The notes under the pieces: generated by a model
Database searches by the model: none
The model's input: the letters and a program-made list of their open reading frames with translations, nothing else
Told to the model about the DNA's origin: nothing
Translations under genes and position numbers: made by a program
DNA from: Lysinibacillus sp. B2A1
Lineage (GTDB): Bacteria; Bacillota; Bacilli; Bacillales_A; Planococcaceae
Direction: 5' to 3'
Assembly (NCBI GenBank): GCA_002973635.1
Contig: CP027224.1
Span: 1,436,501-1,500,500, forward strand
Length of the DNA stretch: 64,000 bases
In this document: one piece after another, positions 9,047-18,466 of the stretch
How the letters are laid out: every line of letters starts with the position of its first letter
Position numbering within the stretch: the stretch's first letter is position 1

Positions 9047-9418
9047 GTGAGTAACGTCATTGATTTTATTGCAAAGAAAAAAGAACGTGAAGAAAGGCAG
9101 CGTGCTCAAGATTTAGAGCGTTATGTTGCGACACAATGTAATTTTCAGCATCCGGAGAATATTGATACACTTGTTGATGAAAAAACAATCGAAGTAAAAG
9201 ATCATTCGTTATTTCTAGGCTTTCTATCCATTTTAAAGGATGAGCAAATTGATCCTCTTAATATTTTTCAAGATGTGTTTGCTTTCGAGCCTACTCACTT
9301 TGAGACAACCTATAATATGAGATGGTGGTCAGTTGTCCAGCTTGCCTTTACATTTTTAACAATCCTAAAGGAAAATGAGCCACATACATATGCAAATTTT
9401 CTTGGTTTATCTGAATAA
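9047..9418 (+). CDS. Hypothetical protein, about 123 residues
   Basis: I do not recognise the family. The N-terminus SNVIDFIAKKKEREERQRAQ is a charged helix, followed by a mixed region (YVATQCNFQHPENIDTLVDE) and an aromatic C-terminal half (MRWWSVVQLAFTFLTILKE). No signal peptide is evident, and the WW-containing helix is too short to be a clear membrane span. GTG 9047 is preferred because AGAAGAGG ends 8 bases before it; the in-frame ATG at 9041 is only 2 bases from that site. The gene stands alone. The 254 bases after it hold an imperfect inverted repeat (GTGTGCACGT / ACGTGCGCATAC) and then the AT-rich leader of the phosphonate-type operon. Confidence 0.7.
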   Translation: MSNVIDFIAKKKEREERQRAQDLERYVATQCNFQHPENIDTLVDEKTIEVKDHSLFLGFLSILKDEQIDPLNIFQDVFAFEPTHFETTYNMRWWSVVQLAFTFLTILKENEPHTYANFLGLSE

Positions 9419-9672
9419 TTTAGAGTGTGTGCACGTCTTCAAGCGCTATCAAAACGTGCGCATACATCGCCAGATTCCCCCAATAATCTACTCCAATCCA
9501 TTTTAAACTTTACAAATCTACCATTCGCAAAATAAAAATTCATATATTTTATAATTCCTCAATAATTTTTACCGAATATTTTAAAGCCCTCCATACTTGC
9601 TTAATGTTTGTTTTATAACATAACGGTTGTAAGTAAATAAAAATAAACAAAAACAAATGGAGGGTCCAACTC

Positions 9673-10761
9673 ATGGCAATGCGAAAGTTGTGGAAGAAAG
9701 GTCTTATTGGTGCATTAGCAATTTCAATGTTGGCAGCTTGTTCTGATAGTTCATCTAGCTCTAAAGAGGTAAACAGTGATTTATCGCTTGAGGAAATTAC
9801 AAAAAAAGCTCAGGAAGAAGGAACCGTTAATTCAGTTGGTATGCCAGATACATGGGCAAACTGGGTGGAGACCTGGGAAGAGCTTGGTACGGAATATAGC
9901 TTAAAGCATAAGGATACAGATATGTCGAGTGCTGAGGAGCTGGCAAAGTTTGAGGCAGAAAAGGATGATGCAACTGCTGATATTGGTGATGTAGGGATTG
10001 CCTTTGGTCCAATTGCTAAGGACAAGGGCTTAACATTACCATATAAAACATCTTATTGGGATGAAATACCAGACTGGGCAAAGGATGATGATGGACACTG
10101 GATCGTGGGTTATACAGGAACTATTTCATTTTTAACAGATAAAAACAATGTCAAAAACGCTCCTACTTCTTGGGAGGATCTTAAAAACGGCGAATATAAT
10201 GTCAGTATTGGTGATGCACTAACTGCGAACCAAGCCCAGTTTGCTATTTTAGCTGCTGCGATAGCATTTGGTGGCGACGAATCGAATATTCAACCAGGGA
10301 TAGACTTTTTTGCAGACCTAGCAAAGCAGGGGCGCTTACAGGGTGATCCTTCTGTGGCGAATTTAGAAAAAGGCGAAATTAATGTAGCCATCCTATGGGA
10401 TTTTAATGCACTAGGCTATCGACATCAAATTGATGAGCAACGCTTTGATGTAGTTATTCCTTCTGAAGGTTCTGTCACATCAGGCTATGCAACGATTATT
10501 AACAAATACGCTAAAAACCCTCATGCTGCAATGCTAGCGCGTGAATATATTTTATCTGATGCTGGGCAAGAAAATTTAGCAAAAGGATATGCTCGTCCAA
10601 TTCGTGACAAGGTTCAATTATCTGACGATGTGAAGCAGCTGCTACTACCTTCGGATATGTACAAAAATGCACAGCCAGTTAAAGATCAAAAGAAATGGGA
10701 AGAAACAACAAAACAGATTCCACAACTCTATCAGGAGCAGGTATTAATTCATGCAAAATAA
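9673..10761 (+). CDS. ABC transporter substrate-binding lipoprotein (phosphonate/organophosphate-type)
   Basis: Start ATG 9673 follows AATGGAGGGTCCAACTC. A lipoprotein signal ends at LAAC, giving Cys22 as the lipidated residue, with a Ser-rich spacer after it. The body resembles the extracellular solute-binding family that includes iron(III)- and 2-aminoethylphosphonate-binding proteins (TSWEDLKNGEYNVSIGDAL, AKNPHAAMLAREYILSDAGQ). It is the first gene of an operon with 11-base to 4-base overlaps: binding protein, phosphatase-superfamily enzyme, two permeases, ATPase, DeoR regulator, PHP enzyme. The phosphoester-cleaving neighbours point to a phosphorylated ligand. The exact ligand is not visible; iron or polyamine is less likely given the context. 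Confidence 0.85.
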   Translation: MAMRKLWKKGLIGALAISMLAACSDSSSSSKEVNSDLSLEEITKKAQEEGTVNSVGMPDTWANWVETWEELGTEYSLKHKDTDMSSAEELAKFEAEKDDATADIGDVGIAFGPIAKDKGLTLPYKTSYWDEIPDWAKDDDGHWIVGYTGTISFLTDKNNVKNAPTSWEDLKNGEYNVSIGDALTANQAQFAILAAAIAFGGDESNIQPGIDFFADLAKQGRLQGDPSVANLEKGEINVAILWDFNALGYRHQIDEQRFDVVIPSEGSVTSGYATIINKYAKNPHAAMLAREYILSDAGQENLAKGYARPIRDKVQLSDDVKQLLLPSDMYKNAQPVKDQKKWEETTKQIPQLYQEQVLIHAK

Positions 10762-11587
10762 TAAAGTTGTCTTAATTGTCATAGATGCACTTCGCTTTGA
10801 TACAGCCTGTACGCATATGGGATTTATGCATCATTTAGTGGAACGTAAAATTGCCGCACGCTATAAGGTTTGCTCAGAGGTTCCATCATTATCAAGACCC
10901 CTATATGAGACGATTTTAACAGGAACACCACCTATTGTGCATGGTATCACAAGCAATATGACAGTTCGTTTATCCACACAAAATAGCCTATTTCATTTGG
11001 TGAAAGAAAATGGTTTGACAACAGCTGCTGCAGCCTACTATTGGGTCAGTGAGCTTTATAATCGAGCACCATTTATGCATATGGAGGACAGGCTACAAAT
11101 AGATACACAACTACCTATTGAAAACGGCTTGTTCTACTTTGAGGATCATTATCCTGATAGTCATTTATTTGCTGATGCAGCTTGGCTGATGGATCAAAAG
11201 CAGCCCGATTTTCTCTATATTCATCCAATGAATGTAGATGATGACGGCCATAAATTCACAGCGGACTCTGCACAATATCGAAATCGTGTGTTAGCAGTTG
11301 ATGCATTATTATCTCTATTTATTCCAAAATGTTTGGCACAGGGCTATGAGGTAATTGTCACTGCAGATCATGGGATGACAAGTGATGGGAATCATGGAGG
11401 AACAACGGCTGAGGATCGTCATGTACCATTGTTTGTTATATCTAAGCGGGTGAAAGCAGGCATAAAGGATGAGACCGTCTCTCAGCTTCAAATAGCGCCA
11501 CTTTGCTGTTATTTATTGGGGATCGAGCCTTCTGATGAAATGGTTTCATTATTAATTGAGGGCGTACAATCCTTAAAAAAAGTTTAG
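10751..11587 (+). CDS. Alkaline-phosphatase-superfamily hydrolase, cytosolic
   Basis: The 278-residue protein carries the metal-site pattern of the alkaline phosphatase/nucleotide pyrophosphatase superfamily: VIDALR (Asp12), the likely nucleophile region SLSRPLYETILTGTPP (about residues 46-61), MNVDDDGHK (Asp and His ligands), and TADHGMTSDGNHGG (Asp-His plus the last His). It has no signal peptide, so it acts inside the cell on an imported substrate. It overlaps the binding-protein gene by 11 bases and is followed after about 100 bases by the permeases. Known relatives cleave phosphodiesters, phosphomonoesters or phosphonoacetate; the substrate here is unresolved. Confidence 0.85.
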   Translation: MQNNKVVLIVIDALRFDTACTHMGFMHHLVERKIAARYKVCSEVPSLSRPLYETILTGTPPIVHGITSNMTVRLSTQNSLFHLVKENGLTTAAAAYYWVSELYNRAPFMHMEDRLQIDTQLPIENGLFYFEDHYPDSHLFADAAWLMDQKQPDFLYIHPMNVDDDGHKFTADSAQYRNRVLAVDALLSLFIPKCLAQGYEVIVTADHGMTSDGNHGGTTAEDRHVPLFVISKRVKAGIKDETVSQLQIAPLCCYLLGIEPSDEMVSLLIEGVQSLKKV

Positions 11588-11690
11588 TTTTTATAACATA
11601 TTTGCGCCTTCTACAGTGGTAAAAGGGCTTAAAGGCGCGAATATTGCTACAGGAAACAGCCGCGATTAATTTTAGAAAGAAGTGATTGTA

Positions 11691-12524
11691 TTGATATCGA
11701 AGCGGCAATCGATTGCCTGGTTAACTCCCTTTCTAGTACTAATATTGCTATTTTTTTTAGTTCCGTTGCTGTACATGCTTATCACAAGCTTTCAAAATAG
11801 TGATGGCTTTACACTTGCACAATATCAATCCATACTGACGAATGGTTACATTTTACAAGGCTTTAAAAATAGTATTACCTTGTCTGTTATTTCAGCGGTT
11901 ATTGCATTAATCGTTACATTGTTTGCCGTCTATGCAATGATGAGGTTTTCTGCGTCAATGCGGGAAAAGATTTTAATACTGACAAACCTAACATCCAATT
12001 TTTCAGGTATTCCACTGGCGTTTGCCTTTATCGTGCTGCTTGGCAATAGTGGGCTATTTACATTGCTATTCGACAAATGGGGTATCGACGCATTCTCCTC
12101 CTTTTCACTTTATAGCTGGGGTGGCCTGCTACTAATTTATATTTATTTTCAACTACCGTTAGCATTAATGCTGCTATATCCAATTTATGATGGAATTCAA
12201 CAACAATGGAAGGAAGCAGCAGCATTGCTTGGGGCGTCTACCTGGCAGTTTTGGCGAAAGATTGGCATTCCAGTCATGCTTCCTGGGATTGTTGGAACAT
12301 TTAGTGTGCTTTTTGCCAATGCAATGGGTGCATATGCATCAGCCTATGCACTGACAAGCAGTAATTACAATTTAGTGGCCATACGAATTGGTTCGCTAAT
12401 TAAAGGAGATATTTTTGCACAGCCAGAGCTAGCAAGTGCTATTGCCGTTTTACTTGCGGTAACGATGGTGACGGCGATGCTGTTAAGTGAATGGAGTATT
12501 TCAAAAACAAGGAGGAAGCTATAA
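11691..12524 (+). CDS. ABC transporter permease 1 (phosphonate/organophosphate-type)
   Basis: This is a membrane protein of about 277 residues with six likely helices. It has the binding-protein-dependent permease loop (EAAALLGASTWQFWRKIGIPVMLPGI, about residues 175-200) that contacts the ATPase. TTG 11691 is favoured because AAGAAGTGA lies 5 bases upstream; GTG 11682 overlaps that site. The stop TAA shares one base with the next ATG (TAATG), indicating translational coupling. The family is that of iron(III)/spermidine/2-aminoethylphosphonate permeases. Confidence 0.85.
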   Translation: MISKRQSIAWLTPFLVLILLFFLVPLLYMLITSFQNSDGFTLAQYQSILTNGYILQGFKNSITLSVISAVIALIVTLFAVYAMMRFSASMREKILILTNLTSNFSGIPLAFAFIVLLGNSGLFTLLFDKWGIDAFSSFSLYSWGGLLLIYIYFQLPLALMLLYPIYDGIQQQWKEAAALLGASTWQFWRKIGIPVMLPGIVGTFSVLFANAMGAYASAYALTSSNYNLVAIRIGSLIKGDIFAQPELASAIAVLLAVTMVTAMLLSEWSISKTRRKL

Positions 12525-13309
12525 TGAAAAAAAGAGGCTTTGCTGATTTATTTTTCCTCCTGCTCGCACTGTATTTAGTGTTACCAGTTGTAGCGACAAT
12601 GCTTTATGCCTTTGCAACGAAATGGAATAAGACCATTTTGCCTGAAGGGCTAACTTTTAAATGGCTAGCAACATTATTTCAGGATACTGAATTTATGCAG
12701 GCATTTGGGCGCTCTGTTTTATTGTCTTGTGGGGCGGTTTTGATTGCGTTGCTTGTCATTGTTCCAGCTATCTTTGTAATTGTGTTATATTTTCCAAAAT
12801 ATGAGAAGTGGATACAAGTGGCAGTTGTCATGGTCTATTCATTTCCAGGCATTATTTTAGCCGTTGGATTAATCCGTGTTTATAGCAAATTAGGCGTATC
12901 TATGATTTTAGTAGTGTTAGGAGCCTATGTAATCGGCATACTTCCCTACATTTATCAGGGAACACGCAATAGTTTGCGTAATGTAGATGCACGCCAGCTA
13001 TTAGATGTGGCACAGTTATTGGGTGCCTCTAAATTACAGGCATTTACCCAAATATTATTACCAACTGTTTATCCCGGCTTATTTGCAGGTGCGTTATTAT
13101 CGTTTTCCGTACTCTTTGGAGAATTTGTATTAATCAATCTAGTGGTTGGTTCTCGCTTTGAAACCGTACAAATTTATTTAATGAAAAAGCTTAGTACAAG
13201 CGGACATATTGCCAGTGCAGTTGTTTTCATTTATATCGTTCTAATGGGGTTATTAATGTTCGCTATTGCAAGATTAACGAAACAATCGAAAGGTGCTACA
13301 AATGGATGA
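12524..13309 (+). CDS. ABC transporter permease 2 (phosphonate/organophosphate-type)
   Basis: ATG 12524 has AAGGAGGAAGCTATA before it and overlaps the preceding stop by one base; an in-frame frame extension to 12491 is not needed. The product is 261 residues with six predicted helices (first at FFLLLALYLVLPVVATMLYA) and the EAA-type loop DVAQLLGASKLQAFTQILLP. It pairs with the upstream permease. The stop overlaps the ATPase start by 4 bases (ATGA). Confidence 0.88.
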   Translation: MKKRGFADLFFLLLALYLVLPVVATMLYAFATKWNKTILPEGLTFKWLATLFQDTEFMQAFGRSVLLSCGAVLIALLVIVPAIFVIVLYFPKYEKWIQVAVVMVYSFPGIILAVGLIRVYSKLGVSMILVVLGAYVIGILPYIYQGTRNSLRNVDARQLLDVAQLLGASKLQAFTQILLPTVYPGLFAGALLSFSVLFGEFVLINLVVGSRFETVQIYLMKKLSTSGHIASAVVFIYIVLMGLLMFAIARLTKQSKGATNG

Positions 13310-14307
13310 GTTATATTGTCATTGAAGGACTTCATAAAAAATATGGACAAGCCACTGTTTTAACAAATATTGAGATGAGTATCGAAAAGGGCGAGTTTAT
13401 CACGCTTTTAGGTCCTAGCGGCTGTGGAAAAAGTACCATTTTACGAATAGTAGCAGGCTTAACCGATGCATCTGCAGGGAAAATCCTTATTGAGGGAAAG
13501 GATATGCTTGGTGTTCAACCAAAGGATCGTCAAGTTGGAATGGTGTTTCAATCCTATGCGCTGTTTCCTAATATGACAGTTAAGGAGAATGTCGCCTTTG
13601 GTTTACGTATGCAAAAAGTAAATTCCGCTGAGATTGAACAACGTGTACAAGAAATGCTAGGAATTGTACATTTATCAGAGAAGGCACAGGCTTACCCAAA
13701 GGAATTATCTGGTGGTCAACAGCAACGTGTAGCTTTAGCACGTGCGTTAATTGTTCGACCAAAGGTATTATTACTGGATGAGCCGTTAAGTGCATTAGAC
13801 GCTCAAATTCGCAAGAAACTGCAGGCAGATTTAAGAGATATTCAGCAAAAATTAGGTATTACCATGATTTTAGTCACACACGATCAAGAGGAGGCAATGG
13901 CTGTTTCTGATAGAATTTTTGTGATGAATAATGGGAGGATTGCACAAAGTGGAACACCAACTGCTATCTATACAAGACCAGAAAGTGAGTTTATTGCCAG
14001 CTTTATTGGTCATTACAATGTTTTTACACGCCAGACTTTAGAGAAGATGATAGGCGAGTCGTTACCTAAAGGTTTTTCAAAGTTTGCTATCCGTCCAGAG
14101 GCCATCCATCTAGATATGAGACAGGGGGATGTAAGTATAGCTGGTGTGGCAAAGCAATCATTTATGAGTGGCAATGTGATTCGTACAATATTTGAAGGGA
14201 ATTGCCTCTTTACGATGGAGCAGCTCCATCAGCGAGAGCAACTAATTAAAATAAATGAAAAATATATGTGCTATGTGGCAAGGGAAGATGTGATTGCATT
14301 ATCATGA
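13306..14307 (+). CDS. ABC transporter ATP-binding protein (phosphonate/organophosphate-type)
   Basis: This is a complete nucleotide-binding subunit: Walker A GPSGCGKST (about residues 36-44), Q-loop VFQSYALFPNMTVKENV, signature LSGGQQQRVALARAL, Walker B VLLLDEPLSALD, H-loop VTHDQEEAM. A C-terminal extension of about 100 residues (from IASFIGHYNVF) contains the TOBE-like regulatory part seen in PotA/FbpC/PhnT-type ATPases. It starts inside the permease stop (ATGA) and ends inside the start of the DeoR gene (ATGA). Confidence 0.92.
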   Translation: MSYIVIEGLHKKYGQATVLTNIEMSIEKGEFITLLGPSGCGKSTILRIVAGLTDASAGKILIEGKDMLGVQPKDRQVGMVFQSYALFPNMTVKENVAFGLRMQKVNSAEIEQRVQEMLGIVHLSEKAQAYPKELSGGQQQRVALARALIVRPKVLLLDEPLSALDAQIRKKLQADLRDIQQKLGITMILVTHDQEEAMAVSDRIFVMNNGRIAQSGTPTAIYTRPESEFIASFIGHYNVFTRQTLEKMIGESLPKGFSKFAIRPEAIHLDMRQGDVSIAGVAKQSFMSGNVIRTIFEGNCLFTMEQLHQREQLIKINEKYMCYVAREDVIALS

Positions 14308-15086
14308 CGTATGCAAAAATTGAACGATTCGAATTTATTTTAAAACAATTAGAGACAGATGGAAAAATTATTGTTGCAAATATTGCAGAAGAGCTACAGG
14401 TGGCGCCAGAAACAGTACGTAGAGATTTTGATGAGCTAGAGCAACAGCATTTATTAACACGCGTCCATGGTGGTGCAATTAAGTATACGAATGTTAGAAA
14501 TGAGCCGGCATTTTTACGCAAGCTACAAATGCAAAAAGAAGCAAAGCGCAATATCGCACGCTTGGCAGCAAGGCGCATCTGTGATGGGGATACCATTGCT
14601 GTTGATACAGGAACTACGACAGTGCATATAGCAGATTTCATCATGGCAGTTGATGATATTACGGTTGTTACGAATTCCATCGCTGCAGCTGTACAGTTTA
14701 ATTTAGCAATCGAAGAACGAAGGATGACAGGGAAAGTCATACTACTAGGAGGTACAACAAATCCAAGACAATCCTCAGTTGCAGGTGCAATGACGCTAGA
14801 ACTGTTAGGGAATATGAACTTTGATAAAGCATTTTTATCCTGTGGCGGCTTAAGTGAAGGTGTTATTTACGATTATGATTTGGATGAATCATTGATTTCT
14901 AAAAAAATGCTTGATCATAGCAAAATGAATTATTTATTAGCGGATGCTTCCAAATTGAATGGTAAATCCTTTTATCAAATTTGTTATATTGAGGAGTGTA
15001 CAGAAATTCTTTGTGATATAGCTTGTCCACTAGAGTGGCAGGCCTATGAGGAAAAATGGACGGTATGCACTGGAGGGAAAAGCTGA
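14304..15086 (+). CDS. DeoR-family transcriptional regulator
   Basis: The protein of 260 residues has an N-terminal DeoR winged helix (MTYAKIERFEFILKQLETDG then VAPETVRRDFDELEQQHLL and the wing VHGGAIKY) and a C-terminal phosphosugar-sensor domain with GDTIAVDTGTTTVHIADFI. ATG 14304 overlaps the ATPase stop. Regulators of this family bind phosphorylated sugars or related phosphate esters as inducers, which fits an organophosphate uptake operon. It probably regulates the operon it belongs to; direct repeats of AAAATAAACAAAAAC just before 9673 are possible sites, not proven. Confidence 0.88.
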   Translation: MTYAKIERFEFILKQLETDGKIIVANIAEELQVAPETVRRDFDELEQQHLLTRVHGGAIKYTNVRNEPAFLRKLQMQKEAKRNIARLAARRICDGDTIAVDTGTTTVHIADFIMAVDDITVVTNSIAAAVQFNLAIEERRMTGKVILLGGTTNPRQSSVAGAMTLELLGNMNFDKAFLSCGGLSEGVIYDYDLDESLISKKMLDHSKMNYLLADASKLNGKSFYQICYIEECTEILCDIACPLEWQAYEEKWTVCTGGKS

Positions 15087-16093
15087 TGATTGATTATCAT
15101 GTACATTTAGAGGAGGGTCCATACTCATTCCGTTGGCTAGAGCGCACTTCTCAAGCAATGGCATTTTTTAATGCTGAGGATGCTGGGAAAGGGTCCAAGG
15201 CATCTATAGAAAAGACCATGCAACAGCTGACAAATCGACTGCAAAGAGGCTGCTATAATGAGCAATGGCTAGATTTATATCTACAGCAGGCTAAGAAGCT
15301 GGGCTTACGAGAGGTGGGCATTGTGGATCATTTATATCGCTTTAAGGAGACACGAGCCTACTTCGAGCGTTATATGCAGCTAGAGAACACTGAGGCAATT
15401 GGAAAGGTGCAGCGTTATTGGTTAAATAATGTGATGACTGAGAGCATGGATGATTTTGTGTCAGCCATTATTCGTGCAAAGGAAAAGTGGTATCAGCATG
15501 GGATTGCTTTAAAACTTGGTATCGAGGCAGATTACTTTGTTGGGGGTGAGGAAGAATTAGCATCATTATTGAATAGATATCCATGGGATTATGTAATTGG
15601 CTCCGTTCATTTTGTGGATGGCTGGGGCTTCGATAACCCACAAACACAATATATATTTGAAGGTATGGATGAGGCTGCCTTACAGCAAAGCTATGAGCGA
15701 TTCTTTGCTGCGGTTGAGAAAATGATCCATGCTAAAATGTTCGATTTTGTAGCGCATTTGGATAATTTTAAAGTGTTTGACTATCAAGTGAAAGATGCGG
15801 CTTTTCTTGATTCTTGGTATGAGCGAATTGCAAAGGCACTTGTGGCAACACAAACTGCGACAGAAATAAATGCTGGTTTATATTATCGCTATCCAGTAAA
15901 GGAAATGTGTCCAGGTCCTCGTTTCTTAGAAGTATTACTTGAGCATGGTGTAGCTTTTACGGTTTCCTCAGATGCACACTTCCCAGATGATTTAGGTAAG
16001 TATACATTTGCCAATACAGATTTACTAAAAAGTTGTGGTGTTCAATCAATTGTTGGGTTTAACCAACGTCACAAACAATATATAGAATTATAA
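15086..16093 (+). CDS. PHP-domain phosphoesterase (HisJ/histidinol-phosphatase-like)
   Basis: The 335-residue protein has the PHP metal-binding motifs: HVH (His5, His7), IVDH, GIEADYF, GSVHF, AHLDNF and SSDAHFPDDLG near the C-terminus. Start ATG 15086 overlaps the DeoR stop by one base, and TGGAGGGAAAAGCTG supplies the ribosome binding site. It is annotated by similarity as a histidinol-phosphatase, but no other his gene is near. Its place after a phosphatase-superfamily enzyme suggests it cleaves a phosphomonoester produced from the imported compound. Confidence 0.85.
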   Translation: MIDYHVHLEEGPYSFRWLERTSQAMAFFNAEDAGKGSKASIEKTMQQLTNRLQRGCYNEQWLDLYLQQAKKLGLREVGIVDHLYRFKETRAYFERYMQLENTEAIGKVQRYWLNNVMTESMDDFVSAIIRAKEKWYQHGIALKLGIEADYFVGGEEELASLLNRYPWDYVIGSVHFVDGWGFDNPQTQYIFEGMDEAALQQSYERFFAAVEKMIHAKMFDFVAHLDNFKVFDYQVKDAAFLDSWYERIAKALVATQTATEINAGLYYRYPVKEMCPGPRFLEVLLEHGVAFTVSSDAHFPDDLGKYTFANTDLLKSCGVQSIVGFNQRHKQYIEL

Positions 16094-16140
16094 TAGAGGT
16101 CGCCGTTGATGATATCATCGGTGATTTTTTGTTTTAATAG
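16094..16140 (+). terminator. Possible terminator after the PHP gene
   Basis: GATGATATCATC is a perfect 12-base palindrome at about 16107-16118, followed by GGTGATTTTTTG. The stem is short and the terminator is only possible. Confidence 0.35.
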
Positions 16141-16270
16141 AATGTAGTGGATAGAAGCGTTAAAGTGACAGATAGAAGCAGTAAATTGGTGGTTAGAATC
16201 ATTAAAGTAATGGATTGAAGTAGCGAACTGATGGATAGCCCCCTTAATCTGACAGAGATATTCATCGAGC
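16141..16270. repeat. Degenerate 21-bp intergenic tandem repeat, about six units
   Basis: Units resemble AGTGACAGATAGAAGCAGTAA, ATTGGTGGTTAGAATCATTAA and AGTAATGGATTGAAGTAGCGAA, with a period near 21. Because the period is a multiple of three, the minus strand reads as heptads (TSIHYFN, DSNHQFT, ASICHFN), but no start or ribosome binding site supports translation. It lies between the PHP gene terminator and miaB. Confidence 0.6.
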
Positions 16271-16400
16271 GAAGCGTAATTAAGTCTAAACCACGACATT
16301 TAGTACGCAAACCTTGTAGGATGTAGCAATTATTCAGTATAATAGTAAAATGGGAATTCAAATGCATGGATTTCGTTTTGAAAGGAGTTACCTGATTGCG

Positions 16401-17945
16401 ATGAATGAGGAACAACGCTTAGCTAATCAACATGTCAATCAACCAAAACAGAAAGACAAGCCTGAAAAGGATTATAGTAAATATTTTGAAACAGTCTTTA
16501 CCGCCCCTTCGTTAAAGGATGCAAAAAAACGTGGGAAAGAAGAGGTAAAGTACCATAAGGACTTTAAAATTGCTCAAGAATTTGCTGGTATGGGTGTTGA
16601 TCGTACCTTCTATATACGTACGTATGGCTGTCAAATGAATGAGCACGATACAGAAGTAATGGCTGGGATTTTTATGCAGCTTGGTTACACGCCAACGGAT
16701 AAGATAGAGGAAGCCGATATCGTGTTATTGAATACGTGTGCAATCCGTGAAAATGCAGAAAACAAAGTATTTGGAGAGCTTGGTTTCCTGCTGAAATATA
16801 AACGTAAAAATCCAGAAATGCTAATTGGTGTTTGTGGCTGTATGTCACAGGAAGAATCCGTTGTCAATAAAATTTTAAGAAGCTATCCACATGTTGATAT
16901 GGTATTTGGTACTCATAATATCCATCGTTTACCAAACATTTTGAAAGAAGCCTACATGTCTAAGGAAATGGTTATTGAAGTTTGGTCAAAAGAAGGCGAT
17001 GTTATTGAAAATCTGCCGAAGAATCGTCTTGGCTCCATCAAGGCCTGGGTAAATATTATGTACGGCTGTGACAAGTTCTGTACATATTGTATCGTACCTT
17101 ATACACGTGGAAAGGAACGTAGCCGCCGTCCAGAGGAAATCATAGCCGAGGTTCGTGAACTAGCGGCAGCAGGCTATAAGGAGATTATGTTGCTTGGACA
17201 AAATGTCAACGCTTACGGCAAGGATTTTGATGATATTGAATACCGATTAGGGGACTTAATGGAAGAAATACGAAAAATCGATATTCCTCGTATTCGCTTT
17301 ACAACGAGTCACCCTCGCGATTTCGATGATCATTTAATTGAAATACTTGCTAAGCGTGGTAATTTAGTAGAGCATATTCACTTACCTGTTCAATCTGGTT
17401 CCAATGACGTTTTAAAAATTATGGCACGTAAGTATACACGTGAGCATTTCCTTGAATTAGTGGCAAAGATTAAAGCAGCTATTCCTGAGGTTACGCTGAC
17501 AACAGATATTATCGTTGGTTATCCAAATGAAACAGAGGAGCAATTTGAGGAAACACTTTCCTTATACCGTGAAGTTGGCTTTGAATCAGCCTTTACGTAC
17601 ATTTATTCTCCTCGTGAGGGTACACCTGCTGCTAAAATGATAGATAATGTACCTGAGGAAGTGAAAAAGCAACGTCTTCAACGCTTAAATGAGGTTGTAG
17701 GAGATTATTCTCGCCAATCATTAGAGGGCTTAAAGGGTGAAATAGTAGAGGTATTGGTTGAAGGGACAAGTAAAAGACGCGAAGATGTATTAGCAGGGTA
17801 TACGCGTAAAAATCGTCTTGTTAACTTTAAAGCACCGGCAAATTTAATTGGTCAATTAGTGAAGGTAAAAATAATAGAGGCTTCTTCATATTCATTAAGT
17901 GGTGAATTTGTTGAAGTTGTAAAAAATGAAAAGGTGGAAATATAA
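16401..17945 (+). CDS. miaB: tRNA-2-methylthio-N6-dimethylallyladenosine synthase MiaB
   Basis: MiaB adds the 2-methylthio group to i6A37 of tRNAs; its substrate is made by MiaA, encoded 10 kb downstream. The N-terminal UPF0004 domain has [11 protein letters not shown], the later Cys of LNTCAIRE, and VCGCMSQ. The radical SAM motif is [16 protein letters not shown] (C-x3-C-x2-C), and a TRAM domain closes the protein ([12 protein letters not shown] onward). The start at ATG 16401 gives 514 residues and an N-terminus (MNEEQRL) like Bacillus MiaB. The ribosome binding site AAAGGAG is 13 bases away, so CTG or ATT codons in between are possible alternatives. Confidence 0.96.
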   Translation: MNEEQRLANQHVNQPKQKDKPEKDYSKYFETVFTAPSLKDAKKRGKEEVKYHKDFKIAQEFAGMGVDRTFYIRTYGCQMNEHDTEVMAGIFMQLGYTPTDKIEEADIVLLNTCAIRENAENKVFGELGFLLKYKRKNPEMLIGVCGCMSQEESVVNKILRSYPHVDMVFGTHNIHRLPNILKEAYMSKEMVIEVWSKEGDVIENLPKNRLGSIKAWVNIMYGCDKFCTYCIVPYTRGKERSRRPEEIIAEVRELAAAGYKEIMLLGQNVNAYGKDFDDIEYRLGDLMEEIRKIDIPRIRFTTSHPRDFDDHLIEILAKRGNLVEHIHLPVQSGSNDVLKIMARKYTREHFLELVAKIKAAIPEVTLTTDIIVGYPNETEEQFEETLSLYREVGFESAFTYIYSPREGTPAAKMIDNVPEEVKKQRLQRLNEVVGDYSRQSLEGLKGEIVEVLVEGTSKRREDVLAGYTRKNRLVNFKAPANLIGQLVKVKIIEASSYSLSGEFVEVVKNEKVEI

Positions 17946-18383
17946 ATGACACAAATTTTATATACAAAAGATGATTTAATTAAGAAGTCTTATGAAATTG
18001 CACATATGATTGCCAATACGCCAGAAGTTGAATTCTTCAAAAAGGCAGAGGCACAAATTAATGAAAACCAGCTAGTACGTGAGCGCATTGCAAGTTTAAA
18101 GAGCTTACAAAAGCAAGCTGTTAACTTCCAGCACTTAGGAAAAGAAAAAGCGCTAAAATTGATTGAAGATAAAATTGCAAAAATTGAGGAAGAAATTAAT
18201 GCAATTCCAGTTGTTCAGCAATTTAAGGAATCTCAAGGCGATGTTAATGATTTGCTACAATTAGTTTCCAACACAATTGCAAACAATGTAACAAATGAGA
18301 TTGTACGTTCAACTGGCGGTGATGTATTGCGTGGAGAAACAGGCTCTCAGGTAGCTAACACAAAGCCAGGCAGCTGCTCATAA
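17946..18383 (+). CDS. ricA: RicA family protein (YmcA)
   Basis: This 145-residue helical protein follows miaB with no gap and has its own AAAAGGTGGAAATATAA. Its sequence (YTKDDLIKKSYEIAHMIANT, EFFKKAEAQIN, QQFKESQGDVNDLLQLV) matches the YlbF/YmcA family. In Bacillus subtilis RicA acts with RicF and RicT and RNase Y in mRNA maturation, and affects biofilm, competence and sporulation. The miaB-ricA-cotE order is the same as in Bacillus (ymcB-ymcA-cotE). Confidence 0.93.
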   Translation: MTQILYTKDDLIKKSYEIAHMIANTPEVEFFKKAEAQINENQLVRERIASLKSLQKQAVNFQHLGKEKALKLIEDKIAKIEEEINAIPVVQQFKESQGDVNDLLQLVSNTIANNVTNEIVRSTGGDVLRGETGSQVANTKPGSCS

Positions 18384-18434
18384 ATAGAACAATCTAGAAA
18401 AGTTCAGAAGGTATTTGTGCTTCAGTTCATAGCA

Positions 18435-18466
18435 TAGCTCGAATGAAATTATTCGGGCTATTTTTT
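18435..18466 (+). terminator. Terminator of miaB-ricA
   Basis: TAGCTCGAAT and ATTCGGGCTA form a 10-bp stem with one G-U pair, followed by six T (18461-18466). Confidence 0.85.

Noticed and set aside
14246..14740. Minus-strand frame of 164 codons over the DeoR gene
   Set aside because: It lies wholly opposite a well-supported DeoR-family gene and has low-complexity Ser/Thr/Cys content.
16069..16299. Heptad-repeat protein on the minus strand (ASIHYFN-like units)
   Set aside because: The heptads come from 21-bp non-coding repeats; there is no start signal and the frame overlaps the PHP gene end.
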